The notes below the pieces were generated by a model, which had not been told where the DNA came from, did not search any database, and saw only the letters and a list, made by a program, of their open reading frames with translations. Below, in pieces: positions 1 through 11,111 of a stretch of DNA of 64,000 nt; position 1 is the first letter of the stretch, and every line of letters starts with the position of its first letter. The position numbers and the translations under genes are program-made. Source of the DNA: Arthrobacter luteolus NBRC 107841 (GTDB taxonomy: Bacteria > Actinomycetota > Actinomycetes > Actinomycetales > Micrococcaceae); NCBI RefSeq assembly GCF_001552075.1, contig NZ_BCQM01000001.1, forward strand, positions 372,001 through 436,000. The letters run 5' to 3'.

Positions 1-1470
1 ACCTTCGTGCGTGGTGGCGTACACAACTTCGGCGCGCAGGTAGTCATCCGCGCCGGGCAGGGGCTCGCCGAGGGTCGGGTCCGCGGCAATCAGGTCCAGC
101 ACTTCGCCGGCCAGGGAGCCGTAGCGGTTGAGCAGGTGCTCCACCCGCACCACATGGATGCCGTAGTCCTCCGCCGTACGGTGGCGTTTGTTCCAGGCGG
201 CCTTGTAGCCGACGGCACCGAGCAGCGGAATCGTCTGGGTGCAGCTCTCGGGGACCTTTTCGTCCAAGGCCCGTGCTGCCTCGTCCACAGCGTCCTTTGC
301 CATCACCCGGTAGGTGGTCCACTTTCCGCCGGCGACGACCACCAGCCCCGGTACGGGGTGCGCCACGACGTGTTCGCGGGAGAGCTTGGCAGTGGAATCG
401 TTCTCGCCCGCCAGCAGGGGCCGCAGCCCGGCGTACACGCCTTCGACGTCCTCGCGGGTCAGGGGCCGTTTCAGGACCCGGTTGACGTGTTCGAGGAGGT
501 AGTCAATGTCCGCCGACGTTGCGGCCGGGTGCGCCTTGTCCAGGTTCCAGTCGGTGTCTGTGGTGCCGACGATCCAGTGCCGTCCCCACGGGATCACGAA
601 GAGCACGGACTTCTCGGTGCGGAGAATCATGCCCACGGTGGACTGGATCCGGTCCCGCGGCACCACAAGGTGGATGCCCTTCGAGGCCCGGACCTTCAGC
701 TGGCCGCGGTCCGTGACCATGGCCTGGGTTTCATCGGTCCAGACGCCGGTGGCGTTGACCACCTGCTGGGCGAAGATGTCGAACTCTTCCCCGCTTTCCT
801 GGTCCCGGACCCGGGCTCCGACCACACGCTCGCCCTCCCGGAGGAAGTCGACGACGGCGAGCCGGTTCGCGGCGGCAGCGCCGTAATGCACTGCGGTGCG
901 GACCATGTTGGCCACGTAGCGTGCGTCGTCGACCTGCGCGTCGTAATAGCGGATCGAGCCGATCATGGCGTCGTCCTTGAGGCTGGGAGCCGCCCGGAGG
1001 GTCGAACGCCGGCTGAGGTGCTTGTGCATGGGCACCCCGCGGGAATTGCCCGAGGTCAGTCCCATGGTGTCGTAGAGCAGGATTCCGGCGCCGACGTACG
1101 GCCGCTCGATGACCCGCTTGGTCAGCGGATACAGGAAGGGCACCGGCTTGACCAGGTGCGGGGCAATCCGCTGGATCAGCAGGCCGCGTTCCTTCAGGGC
1201 TTCCTGCACCAGCGCGAAATCAAGCATTTCCAGGTACCGCAGACCGCCGTGGATCAGCTTCGAGGACCGGGAGGAGGTTCCTGAGGCCCAGTCCCGGGCT
1301 TCCACCATGCCGACCTTCAAGCCGCGGGTCACGGCGTCGAGCGCCGCCCCGGCACCCACCACGCCGCCGCCGACGATCAGGATGTCCAGCTCACCGCCGG
1401 GTTGGGCGGTGGCACGCAGTTTCTCGAGGGCAGCTTCGCGGTATTCCGGACTTAGAGCATCTGTAGCCAT
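1..1470 (-). CDS. glpD: Aerobic glycerol-3-phosphate dehydrogenase (GlpD), 3' part cut by window edge
   Basis: The reverse strand encodes 490 residues with no stop before the window edge, so the C-terminal end is missing. The ATG at 1470 is preceded by an AGAGGAA ribosome site. The N terminus carries the FAD dinucleotide-binding motif GGGVVGAG (residues about 34-41), followed by the GlpD signatures SSRSSKLIHGG and LRYLE. Family knowledge: a membrane-associated flavoenzyme oxidising sn-glycerol-3-phosphate to dihydroxyacetone phosphate and passing electrons to quinone. Actinobacterial members are usually about 570-590 residues, so some 80-100 residues lie outside. It follows guaB3 after 50 bases on the same strand. 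A glycerophosphodiester uptake operon (ugp) lies 42 kb away and could feed its substrate; that link is inference. Confidence 0.93.
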   Translation of the reverse strand, partial: MATDALSPEYREAALEKLRATAQPGGELDILIVGGGVVGAGAALDAVTRGLKVGMVEARDWASGTSSRSSKLIHGGLRYLEMLDFALVQEALKERGLLIQRIAPHLVKPVPFLYPLTKRVIERPYVGAGILLYDTMGLTSGNSRGVPMHKHLSRRSTLRAAPSLKDDAMIGSIRYYDAQVDDARYVANMVRTAVHYGAAAANRLAVVDFLREGERVVGARVRDQESGEEFDIFAQQVVNATGVWTDETQAMVTDRGQLKVRASKGIHLVVPRDRIQSTVGMILRTEKSVLFVIPWGRHWIVGTTDTDWNLDKAHPAATSADIDYLLEHVNRVLKRPLTREDVEGVYAGLRPLLAGENDSTAKLSREHVVAHPVPGLVVVAGGKWTTYRVMAKDAVDEAARALDEKVPESCTQTIPLLGAVGYKAAWNKRHRTAEDYGIHVVRVEHLLNRYGSLAGEVLDLIAADPTLGEPLPGADDYLRAEVVYATTHEG

Positions 1471-1496
1471 GGTCAAGATTCCTCTCTGAAGCGTGC

Positions 1497-1511
1497 CCCC
1501 GGGTACCGGGG
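1497..1511 (-). terminator. Short GC hairpin between guaB3 and glpD
   Basis: CCCCGG / CCGGGG arms with a 3-base loop sit in the 50-base gap after guaB3. There is no clear T-run, so termination is uncertain; it may only be a weak pause. Confidence 0.3.
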
Positions 1512-1520
1512 AGGATGTGC

Positions 1521-2660
1521 TCAGGTGTTGTACAGGTAGGGCGAGACCAGCACATCGATGCGCTGGAAGGCCTTTAGATCAGAGTAGCCGGTAGTGGCCA
1601 TTGCCCGCCTTAGTGCACCCATCAGATTCGATGTCCCGTTGGTATGGTGCGACGGACCCCACAGCACTTCCTGGAGCGGGCCGACGGTGTCCAGATGGAC
1701 CCTGTCTCCGCGCGGCAGTTCGCTGTGGTGCGCTTCCTGGCCCCAGTGCCAGCCCCGTCCGGGGGCTTCTTCGGCGCGGGCCAGGGCGGAACCGAGCATC
1801 ACTGCGTCGGCGCCCATGGCGATGGCCTTGATGATGTCGCCGCTGGTGCCCATGCCGCCGTCGGCAATCACGTGCACATAGCGGCCGCCGGACTCGTCCA
1901 TGTAGTCCCGGCGCGCTTCGGCGATGTCGGAGATCGCAGTGGCCATCGGCGCGTGGATGCCCAGGGCACGCCGCGTCGTCGTCGTCGCTCCCCCGCCGAA
2001 ACCAACCAGGACGCCGGCAGCGCCGGTGCGCATCAGGTGCAGCGCCGGGGTGTAGCCGGCGGCACCGCCCACGATGACGGGGACGTCGAGTTCGTAGATG
2101 AACTGCTTGAGGTTCAGCGGTTCGGCGTTTTTGGAGACGTGCTCGGCGGAGACGGTGGTTCCGCGGATGACGAAGATGTCCACGCCCGCGGCCAGGACGG
2201 TCTTGTAGAACTCCTGGGTGCGCTGCGGCGTCAGTGACCCTGCCACGGTGACTCCGGCTTCGCGGACCTCGGCCAGGCGGGAGGTGATCAGTTCGGCACG
2301 GATGGGTGCCGCGTAGATTTCCTGCAGCCGGCGGGTGGCAGCCGGGTTGAAGTTCTCTTCGCTCAGGACGGCAATCTCGTCCAGGACCGGCTGCGGATCC
2401 TCGTAACGGGTCCACAGGCCCTCGAGGTTCAGGACGCCGAGTCCGCCAAGCCGGCCAAGGGCAATGGCCGTTGCCGGGGACATCACCGAGTCCATGGGAG
2501 CGCCGATCACCGGCATCTCGAACTGGTAGGCGTCTATCTGCCAGTTGACCGAGACGTCCTGCGGATCGCGGGTGCGCCGGGACGGCACAATCGCTACGTC
2601 ATCCAGGGAGTAGGCTCTGCGCCCACGCTTGCCTCGGCCAATCTCTATCTCGTTAGTCAC
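1521..2660 (-). CDS. guaB3: GuaB3-family IMP dehydrogenase-related protein
   Basis: A 379-residue TIM-barrel protein with IMPDH/GMP reductase features: SLDDVAIVPS near the N terminus, GAPMDSVMSPATA, and the phosphate-binding IADGGMGTSGDI. It lacks the two CBS domains that interrupt full IMPDH. At the active-site loop, where IMPDH has GSICTTR with the catalytic cysteine, this protein reads GGGATTTTR (residues 222-230). There is no cysteine anywhere in the chain. The usual covalent thioimidate chemistry of IMPDH or GMP reductase is therefore not possible as normally understood. Start is GTG at 2660. It lies downstream of guaB behind a terminator, as the mycobacterial guaB2-guaB3 pair does. Function is unproven: possibly regulatory or a diverged nucleotide-binding role. 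Confidence 0.9.
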   Translation of the reverse strand: MTNEIEIGRGKRGRRAYSLDDVAIVPSRRTRDPQDVSVNWQIDAYQFEMPVIGAPMDSVMSPATAIALGRLGGLGVLNLEGLWTRYEDPQPVLDEIAVLSEENFNPAATRRLQEIYAAPIRAELITSRLAEVREAGVTVAGSLTPQRTQEFYKTVLAAGVDIFVIRGTTVSAEHVSKNAEPLNLKQFIYELDVPVIVGGAAGYTPALHLMRTGAAGVLVGFGGGATTTTRRALGIHAPMATAISDIAEARRDYMDESGGRYVHVIADGGMGTSGDIIKAIAMGADAVMLGSALARAEEAPGRGWHWGQEAHHSELPRGDRVHLDTVGPLQEVLWGPSHHTNGTSNLMGALRRAMATTGYSDLKAFQRIDVLVSPYLYNT

Positions 2661-2688
2661 TGCTCTAGGTTATCCCAGACCAAAAAGG

Positions 2689-2723
2689 AAGCGGGCACCG
2701 TCCCTGTGGAACGGTGCCCGCTT
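2689..2723 (-). terminator. Rho-independent terminator after guaB
   Basis: A perfect 13-bp stem, AAGCGGGCACCGT (2689-2701) with its complement at 2711-2723, and a 9-base loop. Reading in the gene direction (minus strand) the hairpin is followed by CCTTTTTGG. It separates guaB from guaB3, so the two are probably not simply co-transcribed. Confidence 0.85.
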
Positions 2724-2740
2724 CGTCATGGAGCAGGTGC

Positions 2741-4315
<1,575 letters not shown>

Positions 4316-4383
4316 TTACATTCAATCGTAGAACGAAACCGGCGGGGCGCCCTATTCCCGGGGCTTCTCCCGCCCGGCACCGG

Positions 4384-6534
4384 TTAGGCCGACTCCGGGA
4401 CCGTGGTCCCCTCCCAGCCGGTGGCTTCGAGGATGCGTTCGGCCAGCACATGGGACGTGGTCTCCATGTAGGTGCGGTTGAGGTGGTCATGGTCCTTGTA
4501 GACGATCACATTCCCGATGATTCCCGGGCAGGTGCCGTCAATGCAGAGCAGGTCGGACATATCCAGGACCTGGACGCCGGGAATCCGTTCCTCCAGCCCT
4601 TCCAGCGGCGAGACTTCCGCCAGGACGTCGCCGCGCGGCACCTGGCACGCATCGGCCGCGAAACCGTTCTCTTCCAGGCACTTGAACATATCGAATTCGA
4701 ACCGCGGGTTATCCCGCATGGCCAGCACGGAGATTCCCGCTTCGGCGAAGCCGCGCACGCCCTCGTCGTAGCCTCCGGCCAGCATTTCATCAGGACGGGA
4801 TTCCTTGGTGACCGAAGCCACGGTGAACACTGCGTCGGGTGCCTTTTCCAGGACGTAGTCCCTGGCCGCCTGGTTGAACGCGTTGCATTCCGGTGAGCGT
4901 TCCGGATCCTCGTCACCGTAGCGGCAGCCCATTTTCAGGACGGTGACCACGTGCCAGTCGTTGGCCAGCGCAATCGGCCGCAGAGCCGCGGACCACTGCA
5001 TGGAGTGCGAGTCGCCCAGGACCACAATGGTCTTTTTGGCCCCCTCGGCGCTGCCGATCTGCTTGCAGGAGTCCGCCAGGACGGAGTCGTCCGCGGGCGC
5101 GAAATCCGCTCCGCAGGATTCGTCCAGCTGCGCCCATTCCTGGTCCATGTCCGCCGGTGAAGGCTTCACCAGGGCGCTGGTTGAGGCGGCGAATTCGAAG
5201 GCCGGATCCAGCGCCAGGGCGCCGGGGTTGTCCGCGATGCTCTGCAGCCGGACGGCTTCGGCGTCCGCGGTGACCTTGGCCTGCCAGCCCGCCAGCGGTG
5301 CCGCGACCACGGCAAACGACGCAGCGAGGACGACGGCGGAGCGCCAGGACGCCGCTTCGGGCCAGGACCAGCCGCGCAGCGGGCCTTCGACCAGCTTGGT
5401 TGTCAGGACCGCCAGCACCAGGGAAACCGCGATCACCACCGCGCCGTCGATGATGCCGGCATTCTGCTGCCCGGAGGCGACGAGCCAGAAGACCAGGATG
5501 GGCCAGTGCCACAGGTAAAGGGCGTAGGAGTTGTCCCCCAGCTTCACCAGCGGTTTTGCCTTCAGCCAGCGGTCCGCACCCCGGCTGCTGCCGGTGTCTC
5601 CGGCGGTGATGATCATGGCTGCGGCAAGGGTGGGCCACAGCGCGAGGTAGCCCGGGAACTGCTGCTGGACCTGCAGGATGATGCCGCAGCTGAGCATGGC
5701 GGCCACACCCACCCAGCCCAGGACGATCCGCAGGCGGCGGTTCAGCTGCAGGTAAGGCAGGGCCAGCGCCAGCAGTGAGCCGAGCGCGAATTCCCAAAGC
5801 CTGGTCCGGGTATCGAAGTAGGCGTAGGCCTGGTTGGTGCTGGTTTCCCAGATCGAGAACACCAGCGAGGCAGCGAAAATGGTGCCGAAGGTCACGGCCA
5901 GCACGGACCGGTAGCTGCGTCGGAGCAGCTTGGCCGCCGGAAGGGCTGCGGCGAAGATCAGCGGCCAGAGGATAAAGACCTGGCCCTGGATGGACAGGGA
6001 CCAGAAATGCTGGAGCGGGCTCGCGGCGCTGTGGTCCGCGGCGAGGTAGTCCACGGCATTGTTGGCCAGGGTCCAGTTCTGGACATAGAAGAGCGAGGAC
6101 CATGCCTGGCCGATGACGTCCTGCCAGGCGCTGGCCGGCAGGAGGGATGCGGCCGCCGTAAGGACGGCAAGCAGCACTACGACGACGGCGGGCAGCAGGC
6201 GCTTGAACAGGTGCAGCCAGTAGCGGCCCAGGGCCAGGGCGCGGCCGGTTTCGGCTTTGCGGACGAAGGAGCCGGTGAGCAGGAAGGCCGAAATCAGCAG
6301 GAAGATGTCCACTCCCCCGGAAACCCGTCCAAGCCACACGTGGTAGAGGACCACCAGCACCACGGCGAGGGCTCGGAGGCCCTGGACTTCGGGGCGGTAG
6401 CGCCGTTCGGTGGGGGCTGATGCTGCCGGGGTGGCGGTGGTGCCGGACTTCGCTGCTGCTTCGGGGCGGGCGGCGTGGCGCGAAGCGGCAGCGTGCTGCT
6501 CAGGTGCTGACACTTGCGGGTGTCCTTTCGACAT
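4384..6534 (-). CDS. Membrane acyltransferase (AT3 family) with C-terminal SGNH domain
   Basis: 716 residues. An Ala-rich cytoplasmic N tail (1-45) is followed by an acyltransferase-3 membrane domain (about 46-420) beginning YRPEVQGLRALAV with the conserved His65. An extracytoplasmic SGNH hydrolase-like domain follows, with its nucleophile block GDSHS (507-511) and a late DHDHLN block supplying Asp-His. This is the OafA-type architecture: acyl-CoA-derived groups pass through the membrane domain and are placed on cell-surface polysaccharide or peptidoglycan by the SGNH domain. The exact acceptor cannot be read from sequence. The gene lies between groEL and guaB, unrelated to either. An N-terminal ATG at 6534 follows AAAGGACAC. 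Confidence 0.88.
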   Translation of the reverse strand: MSKGHPQVSAPEQHAAASRHAARPEAAAKSGTTATPAASAPTERRYRPEVQGLRALAVVLVVLYHVWLGRVSGGVDIFLLISAFLLTGSFVRKAETGRALALGRYWLHLFKRLLPAVVVVLLAVLTAAASLLPASAWQDVIGQAWSSLFYVQNWTLANNAVDYLAADHSAASPLQHFWSLSIQGQVFILWPLIFAAALPAAKLLRRSYRSVLAVTFGTIFAASLVFSIWETSTNQAYAYFDTRTRLWEFALGSLLALALPYLQLNRRLRIVLGWVGVAAMLSCGIILQVQQQFPGYLALWPTLAAAMIITAGDTGSSRGADRWLKAKPLVKLGDNSYALYLWHWPILVFWLVASGQQNAGIIDGAVVIAVSLVLAVLTTKLVEGPLRGWSWPEAASWRSAVVLAASFAVVAAPLAGWQAKVTADAEAVRLQSIADNPGALALDPAFEFAASTSALVKPSPADMDQEWAQLDESCGADFAPADDSVLADSCKQIGSAEGAKKTIVVLGDSHSMQWSAALRPIALANDWHVVTVLKMGCRYGDEDPERSPECNAFNQAARDYVLEKAPDAVFTVASVTKESRPDEMLAGGYDEGVRGFAEAGISVLAMRDNPRFEFDMFKCLEENGFAADACQVPRGDVLAEVSPLEGLEERIPGVQVLDMSDLLCIDGTCPGIIGNVIVYKDHDHLNRTYMETTSHVLAERILEATGWEGTTVPESA

Positions 6535-6617
6535 GGTAAATACCGCAAGAGTTTACCTGCCGTTCGCACAGAGCTGGAATCCGCGCAGTGCCCAGCCACG
6601 GGACGCAGGACACAAAC

Positions 6618-6658
6618 AGGCCCGGCCGAACGCAGAAATCCTGCGCCTGGCCGGGCCT
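6618..6658 (-). terminator. Terminator hairpin downstream of groEL
   Basis: Arms AGGCCCGGCC (6618-6627) and GGCCGGGCCT (6649-6658), with partial further pairing inside (CGCAG/CTGCG). On the plus strand a T5 run follows; in the groEL direction the tail is TGTTTGTGT. It probably ends groEL transcription and may work from both sides. Confidence 0.7.
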
Positions 6659-6674
6659 TTTTGCTCAGCTGAAA

Positions 6675-8363
<1,689 letters not shown>

Positions 8364-8660
8364 TTACTTGACGACGATGGCCAGCACGTCGCGTGCGGAG
8401 AGCACCAGGTATTCCTGGCCGCCCTGCTTGACCTCGGTTCCGCCGTACTTGGAGTAGATGACGACGTCGCCCTCGGCGACATCGATCGGCACACGGTTGC
8501 CGTTGTCGTCTACGCGGCCGGGGCCGACTGCTACGACTTCGCCTTCCTGCGGCTTTTCCTTTGCGGTGTCCGGGATGACCAGGCCGGAGGCCGTGGTCTG
8601 CTCAGCTTCGAGCGGGCGAACAACGATGCGATCCTCAAGGGGCTTAATAGAGACCGACAC
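8364..8660 (-). CDS. groS: Co-chaperonin GroES (Hsp10)
   Basis: 98 residues with the family signature [10 protein letters not shown] at the N terminus and the mobile loop region [40 protein letters not shown] block closes the fold. It caps the GroEL cavity as a heptamer. First gene of the groES-groEL operon. The ATG at 8660 is preceded by a CAAAGGAGAG ribosome site. A promoter and two CIRCE operators lie about 95-170 bases upstream. Confidence 0.97.
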   Translation of the reverse strand: MSVSIKPLEDRIVVRPLEAEQTTASGLVIPDTAKEKPQEGEVVAVGPGRVDDNGNRVPIDVAEGDVVIYSKYGGTEVKQGGQEYLVLSARDVLAIVVK

Positions 8661-8754
8661 TCGGGCTCTCCTTTGCTTAGTTACTAACGGGTTTGTGGAC
8701 CGTCGGTAGGCGCTTGCCGTCGTCGCGGGTGCCGGTGAACGCTTCCCTCAGGAG

Positions 8755-8781
8755 TTAGCACCCTCACATGGCGAGTGCTAG
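8755..8781 (-). promoter_or_regulatory. CIRCE operator, promoter-proximal downstream copy
   Basis: TTAGCACCC-N9-GAGTGCTAG matches the CIRCE consensus TTAGCACTC-N9-GAGTGCTAA at 16 of 18 arm positions. CIRCE binds the heat-shock repressor HrcA. It lies just downstream of the groES -10 element. Confidence 0.85.
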
Positions 8782-8786
8782 GTCCG

Positions 8787-8815
8787 ACTTTATGCAACCG
8801 TTAGCACTCGGTCAA
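8787..8815 (-). promoter_or_regulatory. Putative groES promoter
   Basis: Reading the minus strand: -35 TTGACC (8810-8815), a 17-base spacer, -10 TAAAGT (8787-8792). The -35 lies inside the spacer of one CIRCE element and the -10 sits just before the other, so HrcA would cover the whole promoter. Confidence 0.6.
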
Positions 8816-8827
8816 GGTGAGTGCCAA
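8801..8827 (-). promoter_or_regulatory. CIRCE operator, upstream copy
   Basis: TTAGCACTC (8801-8809), nine-base spacer, GAGTGCCAA (8819-8827): 17 of 18 arm positions match the consensus. It overlaps the -35 region of groES. Confidence 0.92.
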
Positions 8828-8910
8828 CAATCCTTGAGGGAATCGTGAGTGCGTGCTTTGGGCGCCCCTGCGGCAGCCGGGCTTTCTGTTACCTGCACCC
8901 CGCCCTCAAG

Positions 8911-8939
8911 TTGCTTAGCCTTGCCTAACCGGATAGTTT
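8911..8939 (+). promoter_or_regulatory. Iron box (DtxR/IdeR-type) over a putative siderophore-operon promoter
   Basis: TTAGCCTTGCCTAACCGGA (8915-8933) agrees with the DtxR/IdeR consensus TTAGGTTAGSCTAACCTAA at about 14 of 19 positions. The right half, CTAACC, is perfect. A weak promoter, TTGCTT (8911-8916), 17 bases, TAGTTT (8934-8939), would be fully covered by bound repressor. The start codon of the binding-protein gene is about 100 bases downstream. Iron repression of the transporter is therefore likely. Confidence 0.6.
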
Positions 8940-9038
8940 TCAAGGGCGCGCAAAAATTAGCCAACGATTTTGTGTCCTAATGGCGGAGGCATCCGGCAGG
9001 CGGCGCATCCTTTGAGAAACAAACTGGAGCACCCACTC

Positions 9039-9992
9039 GTGAAGACGACCCTGAAGTCCCGGCTGCTTGCCGGAACCGCCCTCGTGTCCCTGCTTGCCGT
9101 GAGCGCGTGCGGCCAGGAAACCGACGCTGCCGCCGAGCCGGCAGCTGCCGAGCCCACCACCGTCACCGTCGAGCACACGCAGGGAACCACCGAGGTTCCG
9201 GTTAACCCGGAGACGGTCTACACCTTCGATCTGGGTGCCCTGGACACCCTGGATGCCCTGGGCATCGAGGTGGACGGTGTCCCTGCCGCGAACTTCCCCG
9301 AAAGCCTGTCCAAGTACGGCTCGGATGACTACGCCAAGATCGGCAGCATGAAGGAGCCCGACTTCGAGGCCATCAGCGCCGGCGCCCCCGACCTGATCAT
9401 CATGTCCGGCCGGGTATCCGATTCCTATGAGGAACTGAGCAAGATCGCTCCCACGATCAACGTCAGCACCGACGCTGCGGATCCGTGGAATTCCTTCATC
9501 TCGAACACCGAAATCATCGGTGAGATCTTCGGCAAGGAAGCCGAAGTTGAAGAGAAGCTTGCTGCCCTGGACGCCAAGGTCGAAGAAACCAAGGCCACCG
9601 CAGCAGACGCAGGCAACGGCCTGATCGTCCTGACCAGCGGCGGTGAAATGACTGCCTACGGCGCCGGCTCCCGTTTCGGCCTGATCCACGACGTCCTCGG
9701 TGTAGCCACCGCTGCGGACATCAAGTCCGAAGCCCAGCACGGCGAATCCGTGTCCTTCGAATACGTGGCCGAGGTCAACCCGGATCACCTGTTCGTCATC
9801 GACCGCGACGTCGCAGTGGGCAACGCCGGCGAAGTTGCCTCCGCAGTACTGGACAACGAACTGGTCAAGGGCACCAAGGCTGCCCAGAACGACAACATCA
9901 CCATGCTCGATTCCTCCAGCTGGTACCTCGTGGGCTACGGCCTGAACAACGTTGACGCCATGGTCAGCGCTGTCCAGGACGGCATCGCCTAG
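9039..9992 (+). CDS. Iron-siderophore ABC transporter, substrate-binding lipoprotein
   Basis: 317 residues from the GTG at 9039, chosen because CTGGAG lies 8-9 bases upstream and a lipoprotein signal peptide begins exactly here. An upstream in-frame ATG at 8970 would bury the signal. The signal is KTTLKSR, a hydrophobic stretch, then lipobox LAVSAC with Cys24. The rest is a class III (FhuD/YclQ/CeuE-like) binding protein with features such as PDLIIMSGR and VNPDHLFVIDRD. It captures ferric siderophore outside the membrane for the permeases encoded next. By resemblance the system is of the YclNOPQ/FatBCD type (petrobactin or catecholate-like), but the ligand cannot be settled from sequence. First gene of a four-gene operon under an iron box. 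Confidence 0.9.
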   Translation: MKTTLKSRLLAGTALVSLLAVSACGQETDAAAEPAAAEPTTVTVEHTQGTTEVPVNPETVYTFDLGALDTLDALGIEVDGVPAANFPESLSKYGSDDYAKIGSMKEPDFEAISAGAPDLIIMSGRVSDSYEELSKIAPTINVSTDAADPWNSFISNTEIIGEIFGKEAEVEEKLAALDAKVEETKATAADAGNGLIVLTSGGEMTAYGAGSRFGLIHDVLGVATAADIKSEAQHGESVSFEYVAEVNPDHLFVIDRDVAVGNAGEVASAVLDNELVKGTKAAQNDNITMLDSSSWYLVGYGLNNVDAMVSAVQDGIA

Positions 9993-10021
9993 ACCGTCCA
10001 CACCACCTGCTAGATCCTTGC

Positions 10022-10052
10022 CGGCCGGCCTTCCCCAGGGGAAGGCCGGCCG
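10022..10052 (+). terminator. Perfect intercistronic hairpin after the siderophore-binding protein gene
   Basis: A 15-bp perfect inverted repeat, CGGCCGGCCTTCCCC (10022-10036) with its complement at 10038-10052, around a single A. No T-run follows. Such a structure between the binding protein and the permease gene commonly protects upstream mRNA or partly terminates, giving excess binding protein. Confidence 0.65.
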
Positions 10053-10073
10053 CTGAGGGAGACGGAACACGCT

Positions 10074-11111
10074 ATGACCACGATTACTCCCCCCGCAGCT
10101 CCGGCACCCGCCGGGGCCGCTGCCGTTTCCGGACGACGGCGGTTCCTGGGTCCCGCAGCCATGCTGATCCTGGGGGGAACCGCCGTCCTGGTGCTCGCCG
10201 TCGTCAGCATGTTCGTTGGTGTCAGCGACGTTTCGCTGGGCTCCCTGCTTGCCGGTGACGAACATGCCTGGGACATCTTCTGGATCAGCCGGGTCCCCCG
10301 GACTCTGAGCATCATCCTGGCCGGTATGGCGCTGAGCGTGGCCGGGCTCATCATGCAGCTGATGGCACGCAACAAGTTCGTGGAACCCTCCACCGTGGGC
10401 ACAGTGGAGTCCGCGTCCCTGGGCATCCTGGTGGTCACCGTTTTCCTGCCGGGTGCTTCCCTCTTCCTGAAAATGTCCACCGCGACGGTATTTGCCGTGG
10501 CCGGCACGGCGCTCTTCCTGCTGGTCCTGCGCCGCATTCCACTGCGCAACACACTGATCGTCCCGCTCGTGGGAATCATGCTCGGCGGCGTGATTGCCGC
10601 CGTCACCACTTTTTTCGCCTACCGGTTCGACCTGCTGCAGACCCTGAACTCCTGGATGACCGGCGATTTCTCCGGGGTGCTGCGCGGACGCTACGAGCTG
10701 CTCTGGATCGTCGGTGCACTGACGCTCATCGGCTACCTCGCTGCGGACCGGTTCACCGTGGCCGGCATGGGCCAGGATTTCACCACCAACCTGGGCCTGA
10801 ACTACAACCGGGTCATGACCTTGGGGCTCATCATCGTGTCGCTGATCAGCGCCGTGGTTGTGGTGAGTGTTGGATCGGTTCCGTTCCTGGGGCTGATTGT
10901 TCCCAACCTGGTCTCCCTTCTGATCGGGGACAATGTCCGCCGCGCCATCCCCTGGGTCGCTATCTTCGGGGCGGGCTTCGTCCTCGCCTGCGACATCATC
11001 GGCCGGACCATCCGCTACCCGTATGAGATCCCCGTTGGAGTCATCGTCTCCGCCATCGGCAGCGCCCTGTTCCTCTACCTGCTCCTGAGAAAGCGCTCCG
11101 CCCGTGCCTAG
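10074..11111 (+). CDS. Iron-siderophore ABC transporter permease (FecCD/YclN-like)
   Basis: 345 residues and roughly nine hydrophobic segments, the usual FecCD-family size and layout. Recognisable blocks are RVPRTLSIILAGMALSVAG, GLIVPNLVSLLIGDNVRRA (the coupling-helix area facing the ATPase) and a C-terminal YPYEIPVGVIVSAIGS. It forms a heterodimeric channel with the next gene product. GAGGGAGACGG lies upstream of the ATG. The 3' end overlaps the next gene by 8 bases. Confidence 0.92.
   Translation: MTTITPPAAPAPAGAAAVSGRRRFLGPAAMLILGGTAVLVLAVVSMFVGVSDVSLGSLLAGDEHAWDIFWISRVPRTLSIILAGMALSVAGLIMQLMARNKFVEPSTVGTVESASLGILVVTVFLPGASLFLKMSTATVFAVAGTALFLLVLRRIPLRNTLIVPLVGIMLGGVIAAVTTFFAYRFDLLQTLNSWMTGDFSGVLRGRYELLWIVGALTLIGYLAADRFTVAGMGQDFTTNLGLNYNRVMTLGLIIVSLISAVVVVSVGSVPFLGLIVPNLVSLLIGDNVRRAIPWVAIFGAGFVLACDIIGRTIRYPYEIPVGVIVSAIGSALFLYLLLRKRSARA

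Noticed and set aside
7-1284. Long plus-strand open frame of 425 codons
   Set aside because: It is antisense to glpD, whose reverse-strand protein has clear FAD and GlpD motifs; the plus frame is a high-GC shadow.
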